Below are positions 17,301 to 25,722 of a stretch of 64,000 nt of DNA, piece by piece. The position numbers were made by a program, and so were the translations under genes. Position 1 is the stretch's first letter; the number at the start of each line of letters is the position of its first letter. Source of the stretch: Duganella sp. sic0402. Its GTDB lineage: Bacteria; Pseudomonadota; Gammaproteobacteria; Burkholderiales; Burkholderiaceae_D. The DNA lies in the NCBI RefSeq assembly GCF_019219065.1, contig NZ_JAHUWK010000005.1, forward strand, positions 1 to 64,000, written 5' to 3'. The notes beneath the pieces were generated by a model. The model saw nothing but the letters and a program-made list of their open reading frames with translations, had not been told where the DNA came from and did not search any database.

Positions 17301-20300
17301 CGGCGCGCTGTCGACCGAGCAAATCGCCAGCCTGGGCAATGTCGCCACGCTGAAAACCAATCAGATCGCCGGCCTGACCAGCCGCCAGATCGGCGCACTG
17401 ACCAGCGAGCAGATCGTTGATCTCAGCACCGCCCAGGTACGCAGCCTGACCACCGCCACGCTGGCGGCGCTCAGCACCAATCAGGTGGCGGCGATTGAGG
17501 CAGTGGACATTGCGGCGCTGACCAGTCGCCAGGTCTCGGCGCTGCGTACCGACCAGATCGCCGCGCTGACGCTGGACCAGCTGGGTGCGTTCACCTCGCA
17601 GGGTGTGGCCGCGCTGACCGCCGACCAGATGGGCGCGCTGAGCAATGCTCAACTGGCCGCCCTGGGTGGTTTGGCCAACCTGGGCACGCGCCAGATCTCC
17701 GGCATGTCGTCGGCGCAGCTGGTGGCGCTGACCGCCTCGCAGATCGCCTCGCTCAAGACCGCGCAGCTGGCCGCGCTGAACAGCCAGCAGCTGCAATACC
17801 TGACTACCGTGCAGATCGCCGCGCTGACCACGGCGCAAGTGCGCTCGCTGTCCAGCACCGCGATCGGCGCACTCACCTCCAACCAGTTGAATGCGCTGGA
17901 AGAGGAAGACCTGCGCGCGCTGACTTCGCGTCAGATCACCGCGCTAAGCAGCAACCAGCTGGTAGCGATGTCCACCAGCCAGTACGGCAAGCTGACCACA
18001 CAGGAAATCGCCGCGCTGGGTACCGAACAGATCGGCGTGCTCAGCAACGCGCAACTGGCCGCGCTCAGCACACTGGGCGCACTGACCACGCGCCAGGTGC
18101 GTGCGCTCAGCGACGCCCAGTTGCAAGGCCTGACGCTGAGCGATCTGGCGACGCTGAAGACCAGCCAGATCGCCGCGCTGAGCGGCGACCAGGCGGACGG
18201 CTTGAGCACCGCCCAGGTGGTGGCCCTGTCCACCGCCCAGGCGCGCGCCTTGTCCACCGCACTGCTGTCGCAGTTGAGCACCGGCCAGGTGGTGGCGATT
18301 GAAGCCGAAGACTTCGCTGCCTTGAGCACGGCGCAACTGCGCGCGCTGAGCGCCGCCCAGATGGCGGTATTGCTGACCGAGCAACTGCATGCGCTGCGCA
18401 GCGCCAGCATCGCCGCGCTGACCGCCGATCAGTTGGGCGCGCTCAGCAACGACCAGCTGGCGGCGCTGGGCAATCTGTCCGACTACACCAGCAGCCAGAT
18501 CGCCGGCCTGTCGACCTCCCGCATCGCCTCGCTGACCGCCGATGAGCTGGCCTCGCTCAGCACGCGCCAGATCGCCGCGCTCGGCTCGAATCAGGTGGCG
18601 GCGCTGGGCAGCAGCCAGGTCGTGGCGCTGAGCAGCGCCCAGATCGGCGCAATCAGCACCAAGGCGCTGGCGGGCCTGTCCGCCAGCCAGGTGGCAGCCA
18701 TCGAGATTGAAGATGTCGGCGCGCTCAAATCGACGCAATTGCAAGCCTTCAGCAGCAACCAGCTGCAGGCGCTAACGCTGACCCAATTGGGCGCCCTCAG
18801 TACCCAGAGCCTGAGCGGCCTCAAGTCCAGCCAGATCCCGGCGCTGACCAGCGCACAGCTGAACGCGCTGCCGATTGCCGGCCTGAACACGGCACAGATC
18901 CGCGGGCTGAGCACCACCCAGCTGCCGCAACTCTCGCTGGACCAGCTGGCCGCGCTGAAGACCAGCCAGATCGCCGCGCTGAACGATAGCCAGGCTGAAG
19001 GCCTGAGCAGCGCTCAGGTGGTGGCACTGTCGACTGCGCAGACGCGCGCGCTGTCCACCGCCCTGCTGTCGCATCTGAACTCGGTGCAGATTGTCGCCAT
19101 GGAAGTCGAGGACTTTGCGGCCTTGAACACGGCGCAACTACGCGCGCTGACCACCGCGCAGATGGCGGTATTGCAGACCGCCCAGCTGCATGCGCTGAGC
19201 AGCGCCAGCATTGCAGCGCTGACCAACGCCCAGCTGGACGCACTCAGCGACGCCCAGCTGGCGGCGCTGGGCAACCTGGCCGACTACACCAGTGGCCAGA
19301 TCGCCGGCATGTCGACCGCACGCATCGCCGCATTGACCGCCGATGAACTGGCTGTGCTGGGCACGCGCCAGATCGGCTACCTCAACTCCGCCCAGGTGGC
19401 GGCGTTGGGCACCAGCCAGGTGGTGGCACTCAGCAATACCCAGATCGGCGCGCTCAGCACCAAGGCGCTGGCGGGCCTGTCCGCCAGCCAGGTCGCGGCG
19501 ATCGAAGTGGTCGACATGGGCTCGCTGAAATCCAGCCAGTTGCAGGCTTTCAGCACCAACCAGTTGCAGGCGCTGACGGTCGATCAGATCGGCGCGGTAA
19601 GCAGCAGCGCTATCGCGGCGCTGTCCACCCCGCTGGCGCAAGCGCTGACCACCGCGCAAATCGTGGCACTGACCAGCAGCCAGGTACGCGCGCTCAGCAC
19701 CAAGGCGATTGCTTCGCTCAGCGTCAGCCAGGTCGGCGCCATCGAGGCCGACGACATCCGCTTCCTCAGCGCCGGGCAAATCGGTGCCCTGAACACCGCC
19801 GATATCGCTGGTCTCAGCAATGCGCAGCTGCAAGGTCTGACCTCAAGTCAGGTCGGCGCATTCAACTCCGCCCAGGTCGGCGCGCTGACCTCGGCCCAGC
19901 TGGCGCTGTTCCCGCTCGGCTGGCTCGGCACCAAGCAGATCGTCTCGCTGACCGGTAACAGCCTGACCGCGCTGACCGATGACCAGCTGGCTTCGCTCAG
20001 CACGGGACAAATGGCTATCTTGTCGAGCACTCAGCTCAGCTCGCTCACCACGCACCAGATCCAGGCCTTGAGCGCGGCGCAATGGCGCGCGGTCAGCACC
20101 GCCGCACTGCGCGCGCTGACCAGCGCACAACTGCGCTCGATGGAAGCGGAAGACCTGGCCGGTCTCAAGACCAGCCAGTTTGCGGCACTGGCCAGCGAAC
20201 AGATCGCCCAGTTGAGCGTCGATCAGATGGGCCAGCTCAGCACCGCTGAAATCGGTTCGCTGACGCAAGCGCAGATCAAGGCGCTCAGCACCGCGCAGTT

Positions 20301-21588
20301 GGCCGGCCTGAGCACCTTGGGCCCGCTGGGCACGGCGCAGTTCGCAGCGCTGTCCAGCAACCAGCTGCAATCGCTGGACGACGCCCATATCGCCTCGCTG
20401 AAAACCAGTCAGATCGCAGCGCTGAGCAACACCCAGTTGTCCACCCTGAGCAATGCACAAATCGTCGCGCTGACCACCGCGCAGGTACGCTCCTTGTCGC
20501 TGTCTGCCGTCACCGGCCTGAGCAGTGCGCAAATGCTGGCGATGGAAATCGAAGACGTGCAAGCACTCAGCAGCGCCCAACTGGCGGCGCTGAAAACGTC
20601 GCAAATCACCGCCCTGTCGCTGGATCAGCTGGCTGCGCTCAAGACCGGCCAGCTGGTCGGCCTCGGCGTCGAGGATATCCAGGCCTTCAGCGCGGACCAG
20701 GTGAACGCGCTGGCAACGCTGGGTACGCTGAACTCCAAGCAAATCGGCGCACTGACATCGGCACAGCTGGGCGCGCTGGACGACGACAGCTTCGCATCGC
20801 TGCGCTCGACACAGATTGCTGCACTGACCGCCTCCCAGGTGGCACAGCTGTCCACCGCCCAGTTGGGCAACCTCAGCACACAGCAGATCGGCGGCCTGCC
20901 CCTGGCCTACCTGACCACGGTCCAATTGCCACAGCTGAGCGCCGGCGCCTTTGCCAGCCTGACCTCGGCGCAGATTAGCAAGCTGACCACCGTCCAGGTC
21001 AACGCACTGACCGCTACCCAGCTGAACGCCCTGTCGACGCGCGCACTGGGCGGCTTGAACGCCAACCAGGTAAAAGCGCTGAGCACCGCGCAGCTGGACG
21101 GCCTGAATACCCTGGCGGCACTCTCCACCGCCCAGGTCACGGCGCTCACGTCGCAGCAAGTCAGCGCCCTCAGCGGTACTTTGTTCGCTACGCTGAGCAC
21201 CAGGCAGCTGGCGGCGCTGGCCACCATCCAGGTTGCCGGGCTGACCGAGGAACAGATCAACAGCCTGGGCACAGCGGACATCGGCGCACTGTCGCTGACC
21301 ACTTTGAACGCACTCAGCACCGCCCAGTGGCAGGCGCTGGACGCGATCGACATCGCCGCGCTGAAGGCAACCCAGCTGGCAGGCTTGAAATCCACCACCG
21401 TGCAGCAGCTGAGCGCCACCCAGATTGCTGCGTTGACCACGGCGCAGGTACGCACACTGCAATCGGCGGTGCTGAAAGCGCTGACCACCGCCCAGGTGTC
21501 GGGCCTCAGCATGGACCAGGTGAAAGCCCTGACGGCGGCGCAGATCAGCGCCTTCTCGGCCGACCAGAAAGCGGTGCTGCCTTCGGCC
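14398..21588 (+). repeat. 24-bp coding repeat array with ~402-bp super-repeat
   Basis: The octapeptide is encoded by a degenerate 24-bp unit. Over this lies a longer period. Octads carrying an acidic signature (A-[IL]-E-x-x-D) start at 15088, 15490, 15892 and 16288. They recur at 17095, 17491, 17893, 18295, 18697, 19096 and 19498, then at 19738, 20137 and 20539. Neighbours are usually 396-402 bases apart, that is 16 octads plus a 4-6 residue break such as L-G-N-L-S-D-Y. One step of 240 (19498-19738) looks like a deletion of part of a unit. Confidence 0.9.
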
Positions 21589-22344
21589 AGCCCGCTGATC
21601 CTGGATCTGGACGGCAATGGCGTGCGCACGCTGGACATCGCGGCCGGCGTACAGTTCGACATCCGCGCCGATGGCAGCAAGGTCAACACCGGCTGGGTCG
21701 GCAAAGGCGACGGCCTGCTGGTGCTGGACCGCAACCAGGACGGCCTGATCAACGACGGTAGCGAACTATTCGGCACCGCCACCAATAGCAGCGCTGGCGG
21801 CAAGGCCCAGGACGGCTTTACCGCACTGGCCGAGCTGGACACCAACCACGACGGCATCATCGACAGCCAGGACGCGCAATACGGCGATCTGCGCGTGTGG
21901 GTGGACGCCAACGCCGACGGCATCAGCCAGGCCGACGAGCTGAAGACACTGGCCTCGCTGAACATCGCCAGCTTCAATCTGAAGGCGCAGCAGGTCAGCG
22001 TGGTCGACCAGGGCAACTGGGTAGGCTTGCAGTCGAGCTACACCAGCACCGATGGCAGCACCCACGAGCTGGCCGACGTGTGGTTCCTGGCCGAGCGCAA
22101 TCCGGCACCGGGCGCCTTGTCGCAAGCCTTGTCCAGCTACCAGCAGGCGGTCAATGCGGCGCACACCGCCGGCCAGTTGCGCATGCCGGGCGATAGCGGC
22201 CTCGACAATCAGGTGGCCGCCCTGTCCAGCCAGCTGCAGCAATACCATGCCGCCAGCCCGCTGAGCGGCTCTGCCACCGCCCAGCACGACGACTGGCTGC
22301 GCAAGCAGGCCAGCGCCAGCCACGGCATCCTGGCGGCGAAGTAA
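14398..22344 (+). CDS. Giant octapeptide-repeat protein with Ca-binding-type C-terminal module
   Basis: The protein has 2648 residues. Residues 1-2397 are about 290 copies of an eight-residue unit A-L-[ST]-[ST]-x-Q-[ILV]-x, varied but seldom out of phase. The S/T-x-x-Q pattern is a classic helix N-cap, so each unit may be one short helix of a solenoid (inference). Residues 2398-2648 form a module opening SPLILDLDGNGVRTLD, with EF-hand-like loops DRNQDGLINDGSE, DTNHDGIIDSQD and DANADGISQADE, as seen near the ends of large secreted proteins. I see no cysteine, signal peptide or RTX GGxGxD repeats. The start has a good AAGGAG site. It lies between fliR and flgL; function unknown, likely surface or secreted. 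Confidence 0.88.
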   Translation: MTTIVPTLTTEDIALWMTQNVAALTTEDMAAFNSLQISALSSENARALTTLQLSRLSSNGIAGLSTEAIPAFTTAQISILSTAQIQALSSNQLVALSTQEMAGFTSTQLISLRPDQFAALETEDVRALQTRQIVILGSDQLSNITTNQLTSLGSDQLRAINTRAIGALNGTQLAALVSDQLQQLTTSQLNALSLDQLATLSTNQIADLSTLQVSALSTLALQSLSAAQFQALETRDLIGLSSVQIRALGLTQLSGLSTEQANALTSGEIAALNSAQLGWLSTDQVAALSTLTPLNSAQLAGLTANHIAALHTDIVAALGTAQLSALNNSQLSALTTDQIVALTANQFRGLNSAALAALSTNQVRAIETGDLAALSSSQVSSLSTGQVRALLTEQVNALGTAATASLTTDQIAALSTAQLDALRALNVLTTAQVRALTTQQISSLTTNDLVTLTSRQLGAFSSEQLQLLSTEHIVALTTDQVAALSTAALAALGTNAIAAIETRDIRAMRTAQIASLSSEQVMALSSNQLAALTTAEVRALTQQQLAALNSVQIGALTLSALGTRQITALTTEQVASLGSADFAGLLTAQVAALSAEQAAAITTEQISVLGTAQARALSTSALAALGTDRIALLSKADLAALTTRQLSVLTTEQIQALSSEQMQALTTQEIAALTAAQLQSMDDAQLDALSTLAALSTRQLTALSTEQIAHLNLADLRSLKTGQIAAMTSQQLQALTTNQLDGLQTAQVRALSSQAIQYLTTEQISSLSNGVLDSLSTRQVASLTTDQVVALSTNQIGWLSSQDIAALTPLQKSVLSAAQISALPSLAGFSTAAIAALTTAQIVSLSLDILSALTTTQIAALTTTQAAVLTTDEIVALTTAQVRALTSTQLAALTTNQIQAVELVDLKALSTRQVTALTTDQISHLQLAQVAGLSTQMIAALATQQVQALTAAQLAALSTLAPLSSTQIGALSTEQIASLGNVATLKTNQIAGLTSRQIGALTSEQIVDLSTAQVRSLTTATLAALSTNQVAAIEAVDIAALTSRQVSALRTDQIAALTLDQLGAFTSQGVAALTADQMGALSNAQLAALGGLANLGTRQISGMSSAQLVALTASQIASLKTAQLAALNSQQLQYLTTVQIAALTTAQVRSLSSTAIGALTSNQLNALEEEDLRALTSRQITALSSNQLVAMSTSQYGKLTTQEIAALGTEQIGVLSNAQLAALSTLGALTTRQVRALSDAQLQGLTLSDLATLKTSQIAALSGDQADGLSTAQVVALSTAQARALSTALLSQLSTGQVVAIEAEDFAALSTAQLRALSAAQMAVLLTEQLHALRSASIAALTADQLGALSNDQLAALGNLSDYTSSQIAGLSTSRIASLTADELASLSTRQIAALGSNQVAALGSSQVVALSSAQIGAISTKALAGLSASQVAAIEIEDVGALKSTQLQAFSSNQLQALTLTQLGALSTQSLSGLKSSQIPALTSAQLNALPIAGLNTAQIRGLSTTQLPQLSLDQLAALKTSQIAALNDSQAEGLSSAQVVALSTAQTRALSTALLSHLNSVQIVAMEVEDFAALNTAQLRALTTAQMAVLQTAQLHALSSASIAALTNAQLDALSDAQLAALGNLADYTSGQIAGMSTARIAALTADELAVLGTRQIGYLNSAQVAALGTSQVVALSNTQIGALSTKALAGLSASQVAAIEVVDMGSLKSSQLQAFSTNQLQALTVDQIGAVSSSAIAALSTPLAQALTTAQIVALTSSQVRALSTKAIASLSVSQVGAIEADDIRFLSAGQIGALNTADIAGLSNAQLQGLTSSQVGAFNSAQVGALTSAQLALFPLGWLGTKQIVSLTGNSLTALTDDQLASLSTGQMAILSSTQLSSLTTHQIQALSAAQWRAVSTAALRALTSAQLRSMEAEDLAGLKTSQFAALASEQIAQLSVDQMGQLSTAEIGSLTQAQIKALSTAQLAGLSTLGPLGTAQFAALSSNQLQSLDDAHIASLKTSQIAALSNTQLSTLSNAQIVALTTAQVRSLSLSAVTGLSSAQMLAMEIEDVQALSSAQLAALKTSQITALSLDQLAALKTGQLVGLGVEDIQAFSADQVNALATLGTLNSKQIGALTSAQLGALDDDSFASLRSTQIAALTASQVAQLSTAQLGNLSTQQIGGLPLAYLTTVQLPQLSAGAFASLTSAQISKLTTVQVNALTATQLNALSTRALGGLNANQVKALSTAQLDGLNTLAALSTAQVTALTSQQVSALSGTLFATLSTRQLAALATIQVAGLTEEQINSLGTADIGALSLTTLNALSTAQWQALDAIDIAALKATQLAGLKSTTVQQLSATQIAALTTAQVRTLQSAVLKALTTAQVSGLSMDQVKALTAAQISAFSADQKAVLPSASPLILDLDGNGVRTLDIAAGVQFDIRADGSKVNTGWVGKGDGLLVLDRNQDGLINDGSELFGTATNSSAGGKAQDGFTALAELDTNHDGIIDSQDAQYGDLRVWVDANADGISQADELKTLASLNIASFNLKAQQVSVVDQGNWVGLQSSYTSTDGSTHELADVWFLAERNPAPGALSQALSSYQQAVNAAHTAGQLRMPGDSGLDNQVAALSSQLQQYHAASPLSGSATAQHDDWLRKQASASHGILAAK
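18145..19600 (+). repeat. Recent tandem duplication of two super-repeats (801-bp offset)
   Basis: Bases 18145-18800 and 18946-19600 are near copies at a constant 801-bp offset. Shared strings include LKTSQIAAL, STALLS, AQMAVL, SASIAAL and the identical TKALAGLSASQVAAIE at about 18658 and 19459. Similarity falls off outside these limits, so two 134-residue units were copied together recently relative to the rest of the array. Confidence 0.85.
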
Positions 22345-22365
22345 AGCCAGGCACATAGGCACAAA

Positions 22366-22401
22366 TAAAAACGGCCAGCTGAAAAGCTGGCCGTTTTTTT
22401 A
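22366..22401. terminator. Bidirectional terminator between giant gene and flgL
   Basis: A 13-base arm AAAACGGCCAGCT (22368-22380) pairs perfectly with AGCTGGCCGTTTT (22385-22397) around a GAAA tetraloop. T-tracts on both strands serve the two converging genes. Confidence 0.92.
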
Positions 22402-22415
22402 TGCGCTGAAAAAAA

Positions 22416-23678
22416 TCAGCTGATGTAATTGAACAGCGACATGCCGGACATGGTGGTGAACGACTTCTGCGCCGCCGTCAGCGTGGTCTGCTGCTGGGTG
22501 AACAGCGAGATTGCCGCCGTATAGTCCAGATCCTGCAGGTTCGACAGCGTGGTGGCGTATTGCAGGCCAAGGTCATCGCCGGAGCTGTCCAGGTAATCCA
22601 GTTCCTTGAGGCGTGCGCCAACCGCCGACTGCACCGACAACACATTGTCGGTGGCGTTGTCGATGTTCACCTGCAGCTGGTTGAGCATATTGTTGAGACG
22701 GGCATTGCCCGGCTCGGCGGCACCCGGCGAGCGCAGTGCATCGATGAAGCTCTGCACGGTGCTGAAGATCGACTGCTTGGTCGATGGCTCGACATTGAAG
22801 CTGTCGCCGTCGGCCGGGCTGCCCTTGATATCGAACTGGACGCCGTCGAAGGAGATGTTCTGGCCGCTGACATAGGGCTGCGGCTCGGCCGGGATCGGCG
22901 CTGGCGGCACCGGATCGCCGGTGGTCATATCGGTCACCGTGTAGGTGGTCTGCTTGGGGATGCCAGGCTGTTCCGGCACCACCTGGAAATTGATCTGGTA
23001 CTTGTGACCAGTCAGCAGCGTGGCGTCCTTGACCGAACCGGCGCTGATGATGCCGCTGCCGCCGCGATCGTAATTGGCGGCGTCCGGCGTGGTGACAAAG
23101 GTGCCGTTGCCGGTGACGTTCGCTTCAAACACCGAGGCGCCGGAATCCGTGATCGGGATGGTACGGGTCGAACCCACCTGCAGCGAACGCTGGCCCTGGT
23201 CGCCCTGGTACTCGGCGCCGGTGGCGGTTTTGGTGAACGGCAAGGTGGTCGACTTGTAGCCGGAAAACACATAGCCGCCGACGCCGTCGGCGGTATTGGC
23301 CACACCCAGCAGATCGGCCAGGCTGGCCTCCAGCTGCGTGGCGATGGTGGCCAGGTCGGAAGGCGTGTACGAGCCGTTACCTGCCTGCACCGCCGAGGTC
23401 TTAATGTCCTGCAACAAGGCAGTGACGCTGGCCAGCGCCGTGGTTTCGGTGCCCAGCACGCCCTTGGCGTTGGAACGGTTGGTCGCCAGCTGGGTGTTCA
23501 GCGATTGCGACTGCGTCACTTCCAGCGCGCGCGCGCTGGCGATCGGATCGTCGGCGGCGGTCAGGTTCTTGCGGCCAGTGGAAAGCTGCTGCTGCGTGCG
23601 CGCCATGGCCGACGACAGCGACGTAATCTGCGTCGAACCGATGTCAAACATGGTTTTGGTGCTGATGCGCATAATCAT
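22416..23678 (-). CDS. flgL: Flagellar hook-filament junction protein FlgL (HAP3)
   Basis: FlgL (420 residues) joins the FlgK layer to flagellin. The N-terminus MRISTKTMFDIGSTQI and the C-terminal coiled coil are flagellin-like, and LSTGRKNLTAADDPIASARAL is typical. The central region contains a Flagellin_IN-type motif (GQNISFDGVQFDIKGSPADGD). The start at 23678 (MIMRIS) or 23672 (MRIS) cannot be separated. It is the last gene of the flg operon. Confidence 0.94.
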   Translation of the reverse strand: MIMRISTKTMFDIGSTQITSLSSAMARTQQQLSTGRKNLTAADDPIASARALEVTQSQSLNTQLATNRSNAKGVLGTETTALASVTALLQDIKTSAVQAGNGSYTPSDLATIATQLEASLADLLGVANTADGVGGYVFSGYKSTTLPFTKTATGAEYQGDQGQRSLQVGSTRTIPITDSGASVFEANVTGNGTFVTTPDAANYDRGGSGIISAGSVKDATLLTGHKYQINFQVVPEQPGIPKQTTYTVTDMTTGDPVPPAPIPAEPQPYVSGQNISFDGVQFDIKGSPADGDSFNVEPSTKQSIFSTVQSFIDALRSPGAAEPGNARLNNMLNQLQVNIDNATDNVLSVQSAVGARLKELDYLDSSGDDLGLQYATTLSNLQDLDYTAAISLFTQQQTTLTAAQKSFTTMSGMSLFNYIS

Positions 23679-23714
23679 GATGCTACCCTATCCTCTCGGT
23701 TACCCTGCCTGGCT

Positions 23715-25670
23715 TTAATTGCCCAGGCTGAGCAAAGTATCAAATAACTGGCTGGCCACCTGCATGACCTTGCCGCTGGCCTGATACGCTTGCTGATAGC
23801 GTAACAGATTGGCCGCTTCCTCATCCAGGTTGACACCGGAGACGGCTTGCTGCGAATTGGTGGCCTGCTTGACGGCCGCGTCGGCGGCGGTGCCGGCGAT
23901 CTGCGATTCGCGCGCCTTGGTGCCGACAAAGTTGACCATCTGTGCATAGGTGGTCTGGAAGGTCGCCTTGCCGTTGTCCATGATGTTCTTGGTCTGCAGC
24001 CCGGCCAGCAGTGCGCCGTTGCGGCTGTCGCCAACACCGCTGGTGTTGGGACCGACAGTGAAGGTATCCAGGTCGGCCGGGGTGCCGCTGATGGCGAAGT
24101 TGACGCCGCCGAAGCTGATGTTGGCGCCGTCCGTGTACGGCACCGGCGTGCCGGCTGGATACACGGTGGCGGTGCCGCCAACGGTGACCGTCACGTCCTT
24201 GTCTGCCGGGAAGCCGGACAGGGTGCCGCTGGCCTTGTCAAAGGTCAGCGTGGCCGGCGCAGTCAGCGCATTGCCAGCCGTCAGATAATTCTTGTCGACG
24301 CTGCCGGCCGTGATCTTGCCGTTGCCGGCATTGGTGGTCGGCGCGGCGGTGGAGATCGGCGCCGCCAGCGCGATTTTCGCGGGATCGTTGATCGCCACCG
24401 TCAGGCTGTTGGCGGCGTTATAGGTCGGCCGCACCTGGAAATTGTCCTTGTCCGCCGGCGTGCCAGTGATGGTGTAGGCGACGCCGTCGATCACCTGCGG
24501 TTCAGTCTGCGGGAAGGGATTGATCTGCGTGACCTTGCCATCGCTCTTGCGGGTGACGTTGAAATTGGTGCCGTCGTAATCGACGCTGTAATCGCTGGCG
24601 GTCAGCGCACTGGCGTCGGTCACCACCGCGCTGACTTCAGCGGTGCTGGCCGGCGAATTGCGCGTGTTGTAGCCGACATAGGCCTGGATCGGATTGAAGA
24701 AATTGGTGCCCAGATCGCCGTTCTGATCCTGGCCCAGTACGTGCTGGGCGTTGAAGGCGGTGGCGATGCCGGCGGCGACCTGGCCCAGCGCGTTTTGCGC
24801 ACGGTCCAGCGCGCCATTGCGGAAGTCCATAATGCCGCCCAGCTGGCCGCCGGTGAACACTGCGTCCGGCAACTCACTGAAATTACCATTGCCAGCCTGG
24901 TAACCGACCACCAGGCGGCTGACGTCGGTCGCCGAGGTCGAGGTAGCCAACTGGAACGGCTTGTTACCCACCACCAGCGGCTGGCCGGTGCCGAACTGCA
25001 CATTCAACATATTGTTGTCGCCGGGCGTGACGGTGATCTTGACCAGCTTGTTCAGCTCGGTCAGCATCTGGTCGCGCTTGTCCAGCAGGTCGTTGGGCGC
25101 GGCAGTGCTGGTGGTCAGCCCGGCGATGGCGTTGTTGATGTCGGCGATCTGGTTGGCGTAGGCATTGATCTCGTTGACGCTGGACTTGATGGTGCTGTTG
25201 ACGCCTTCCGACATCTCGGTCAGGCGCGAGCTCATCGCCTGGAAGCGCGATGCCAGCGACTGCGCATTCGACAGCAGCGACTGGCGTGCGGCGGACGAGG
25301 CCGGATTGGCGGTGGCATCTTGCACGCCGGAGAAGAAGTCCTGCAGCGCCGGCGACAGGCCGGCGGTCGGGTCGGACAGCAGATTGTCGATCTGGCCGAT
25401 CTGCTGGCTATAAGTATTCAGCGCCGCCTGGTTGGCCTCGGCGTTGCGCAGCGAGGTAGACAGGAAGTTATCGTAATAGCGGCGCACAGCCTGGATCTCG
25501 GTACCCGTGCCAACATAGCCGAAGCCCTGGTACTGGGTACCGGTATCGCCCTGAATGGCGACCTGGCGGTTATAGCCGGCGGTGTTGGCGTTGGTAATAT
25601 TGTTGCCGGTGGTGGATAACCCGACCTGGGCGGCCAACAAACCGCTTTTGCCGATGCTGAGTAGACTCAT
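23715..25670 (-). CDS. flgK: Flagellar hook-associated protein FlgK (HAP1)
   Basis: FlgK forms the first junction ring on the hook tip. The 651-residue protein begins MSLLSIGKSGLLAAQVGLST and has ITNANTAGYNRQ, the standard rod/hook-family opening. It ends with NLDEEAANLLRYQQAYQASGKVM, the HAP1 C-terminus. The 300-560 region carries at least two G-x-PADxDxFxV motifs of the Flagellin_IN type. Somewhat longer than the enteric protein (~550). Confidence 0.96.
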   Translation of the reverse strand: MSLLSIGKSGLLAAQVGLSTTGNNITNANTAGYNRQVAIQGDTGTQYQGFGYVGTGTEIQAVRRYYDNFLSTSLRNAEANQAALNTYSQQIGQIDNLLSDPTAGLSPALQDFFSGVQDATANPASSAARQSLLSNAQSLASRFQAMSSRLTEMSEGVNSTIKSSVNEINAYANQIADINNAIAGLTTSTAAPNDLLDKRDQMLTELNKLVKITVTPGDNNMLNVQFGTGQPLVVGNKPFQLATSTSATDVSRLVVGYQAGNGNFSELPDAVFTGGQLGGIMDFRNGALDRAQNALGQVAAGIATAFNAQHVLGQDQNGDLGTNFFNPIQAYVGYNTRNSPASTAEVSAVVTDASALTASDYSVDYDGTNFNVTRKSDGKVTQINPFPQTEPQVIDGVAYTITGTPADKDNFQVRPTYNAANSLTVAINDPAKIALAAPISTAAPTTNAGNGKITAGSVDKNYLTAGNALTAPATLTFDKASGTLSGFPADKDVTVTVGGTATVYPAGTPVPYTDGANISFGGVNFAISGTPADLDTFTVGPNTSGVGDSRNGALLAGLQTKNIMDNGKATFQTTYAQMVNFVGTKARESQIAGTAADAAVKQATNSQQAVSGVNLDEEAANLLRYQQAYQASGKVMQVASQLFDTLLSLGN

Positions 25671-25722
25671 GATAATTTCGCTTTAATTAGTGAGGTTTAC
25701 GGCAGCTTTTGCCGAAACTTGA

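Noticed and set aside
16153-17838. Minus-strand frames of 230-560 codons within the octapeptide gene
   Set aside because: They are reverse shadows of a repeated 24-bp unit (QRGDLxGGQ-like strings), so they inherit periodicity and openness from the true gene.
14398-21588. CRISPR-like array because of regular ~24-bp repeats
   Set aside because: Repeats are contiguous, degenerate at third positions and in one open frame, with no spacers and no cas genes.
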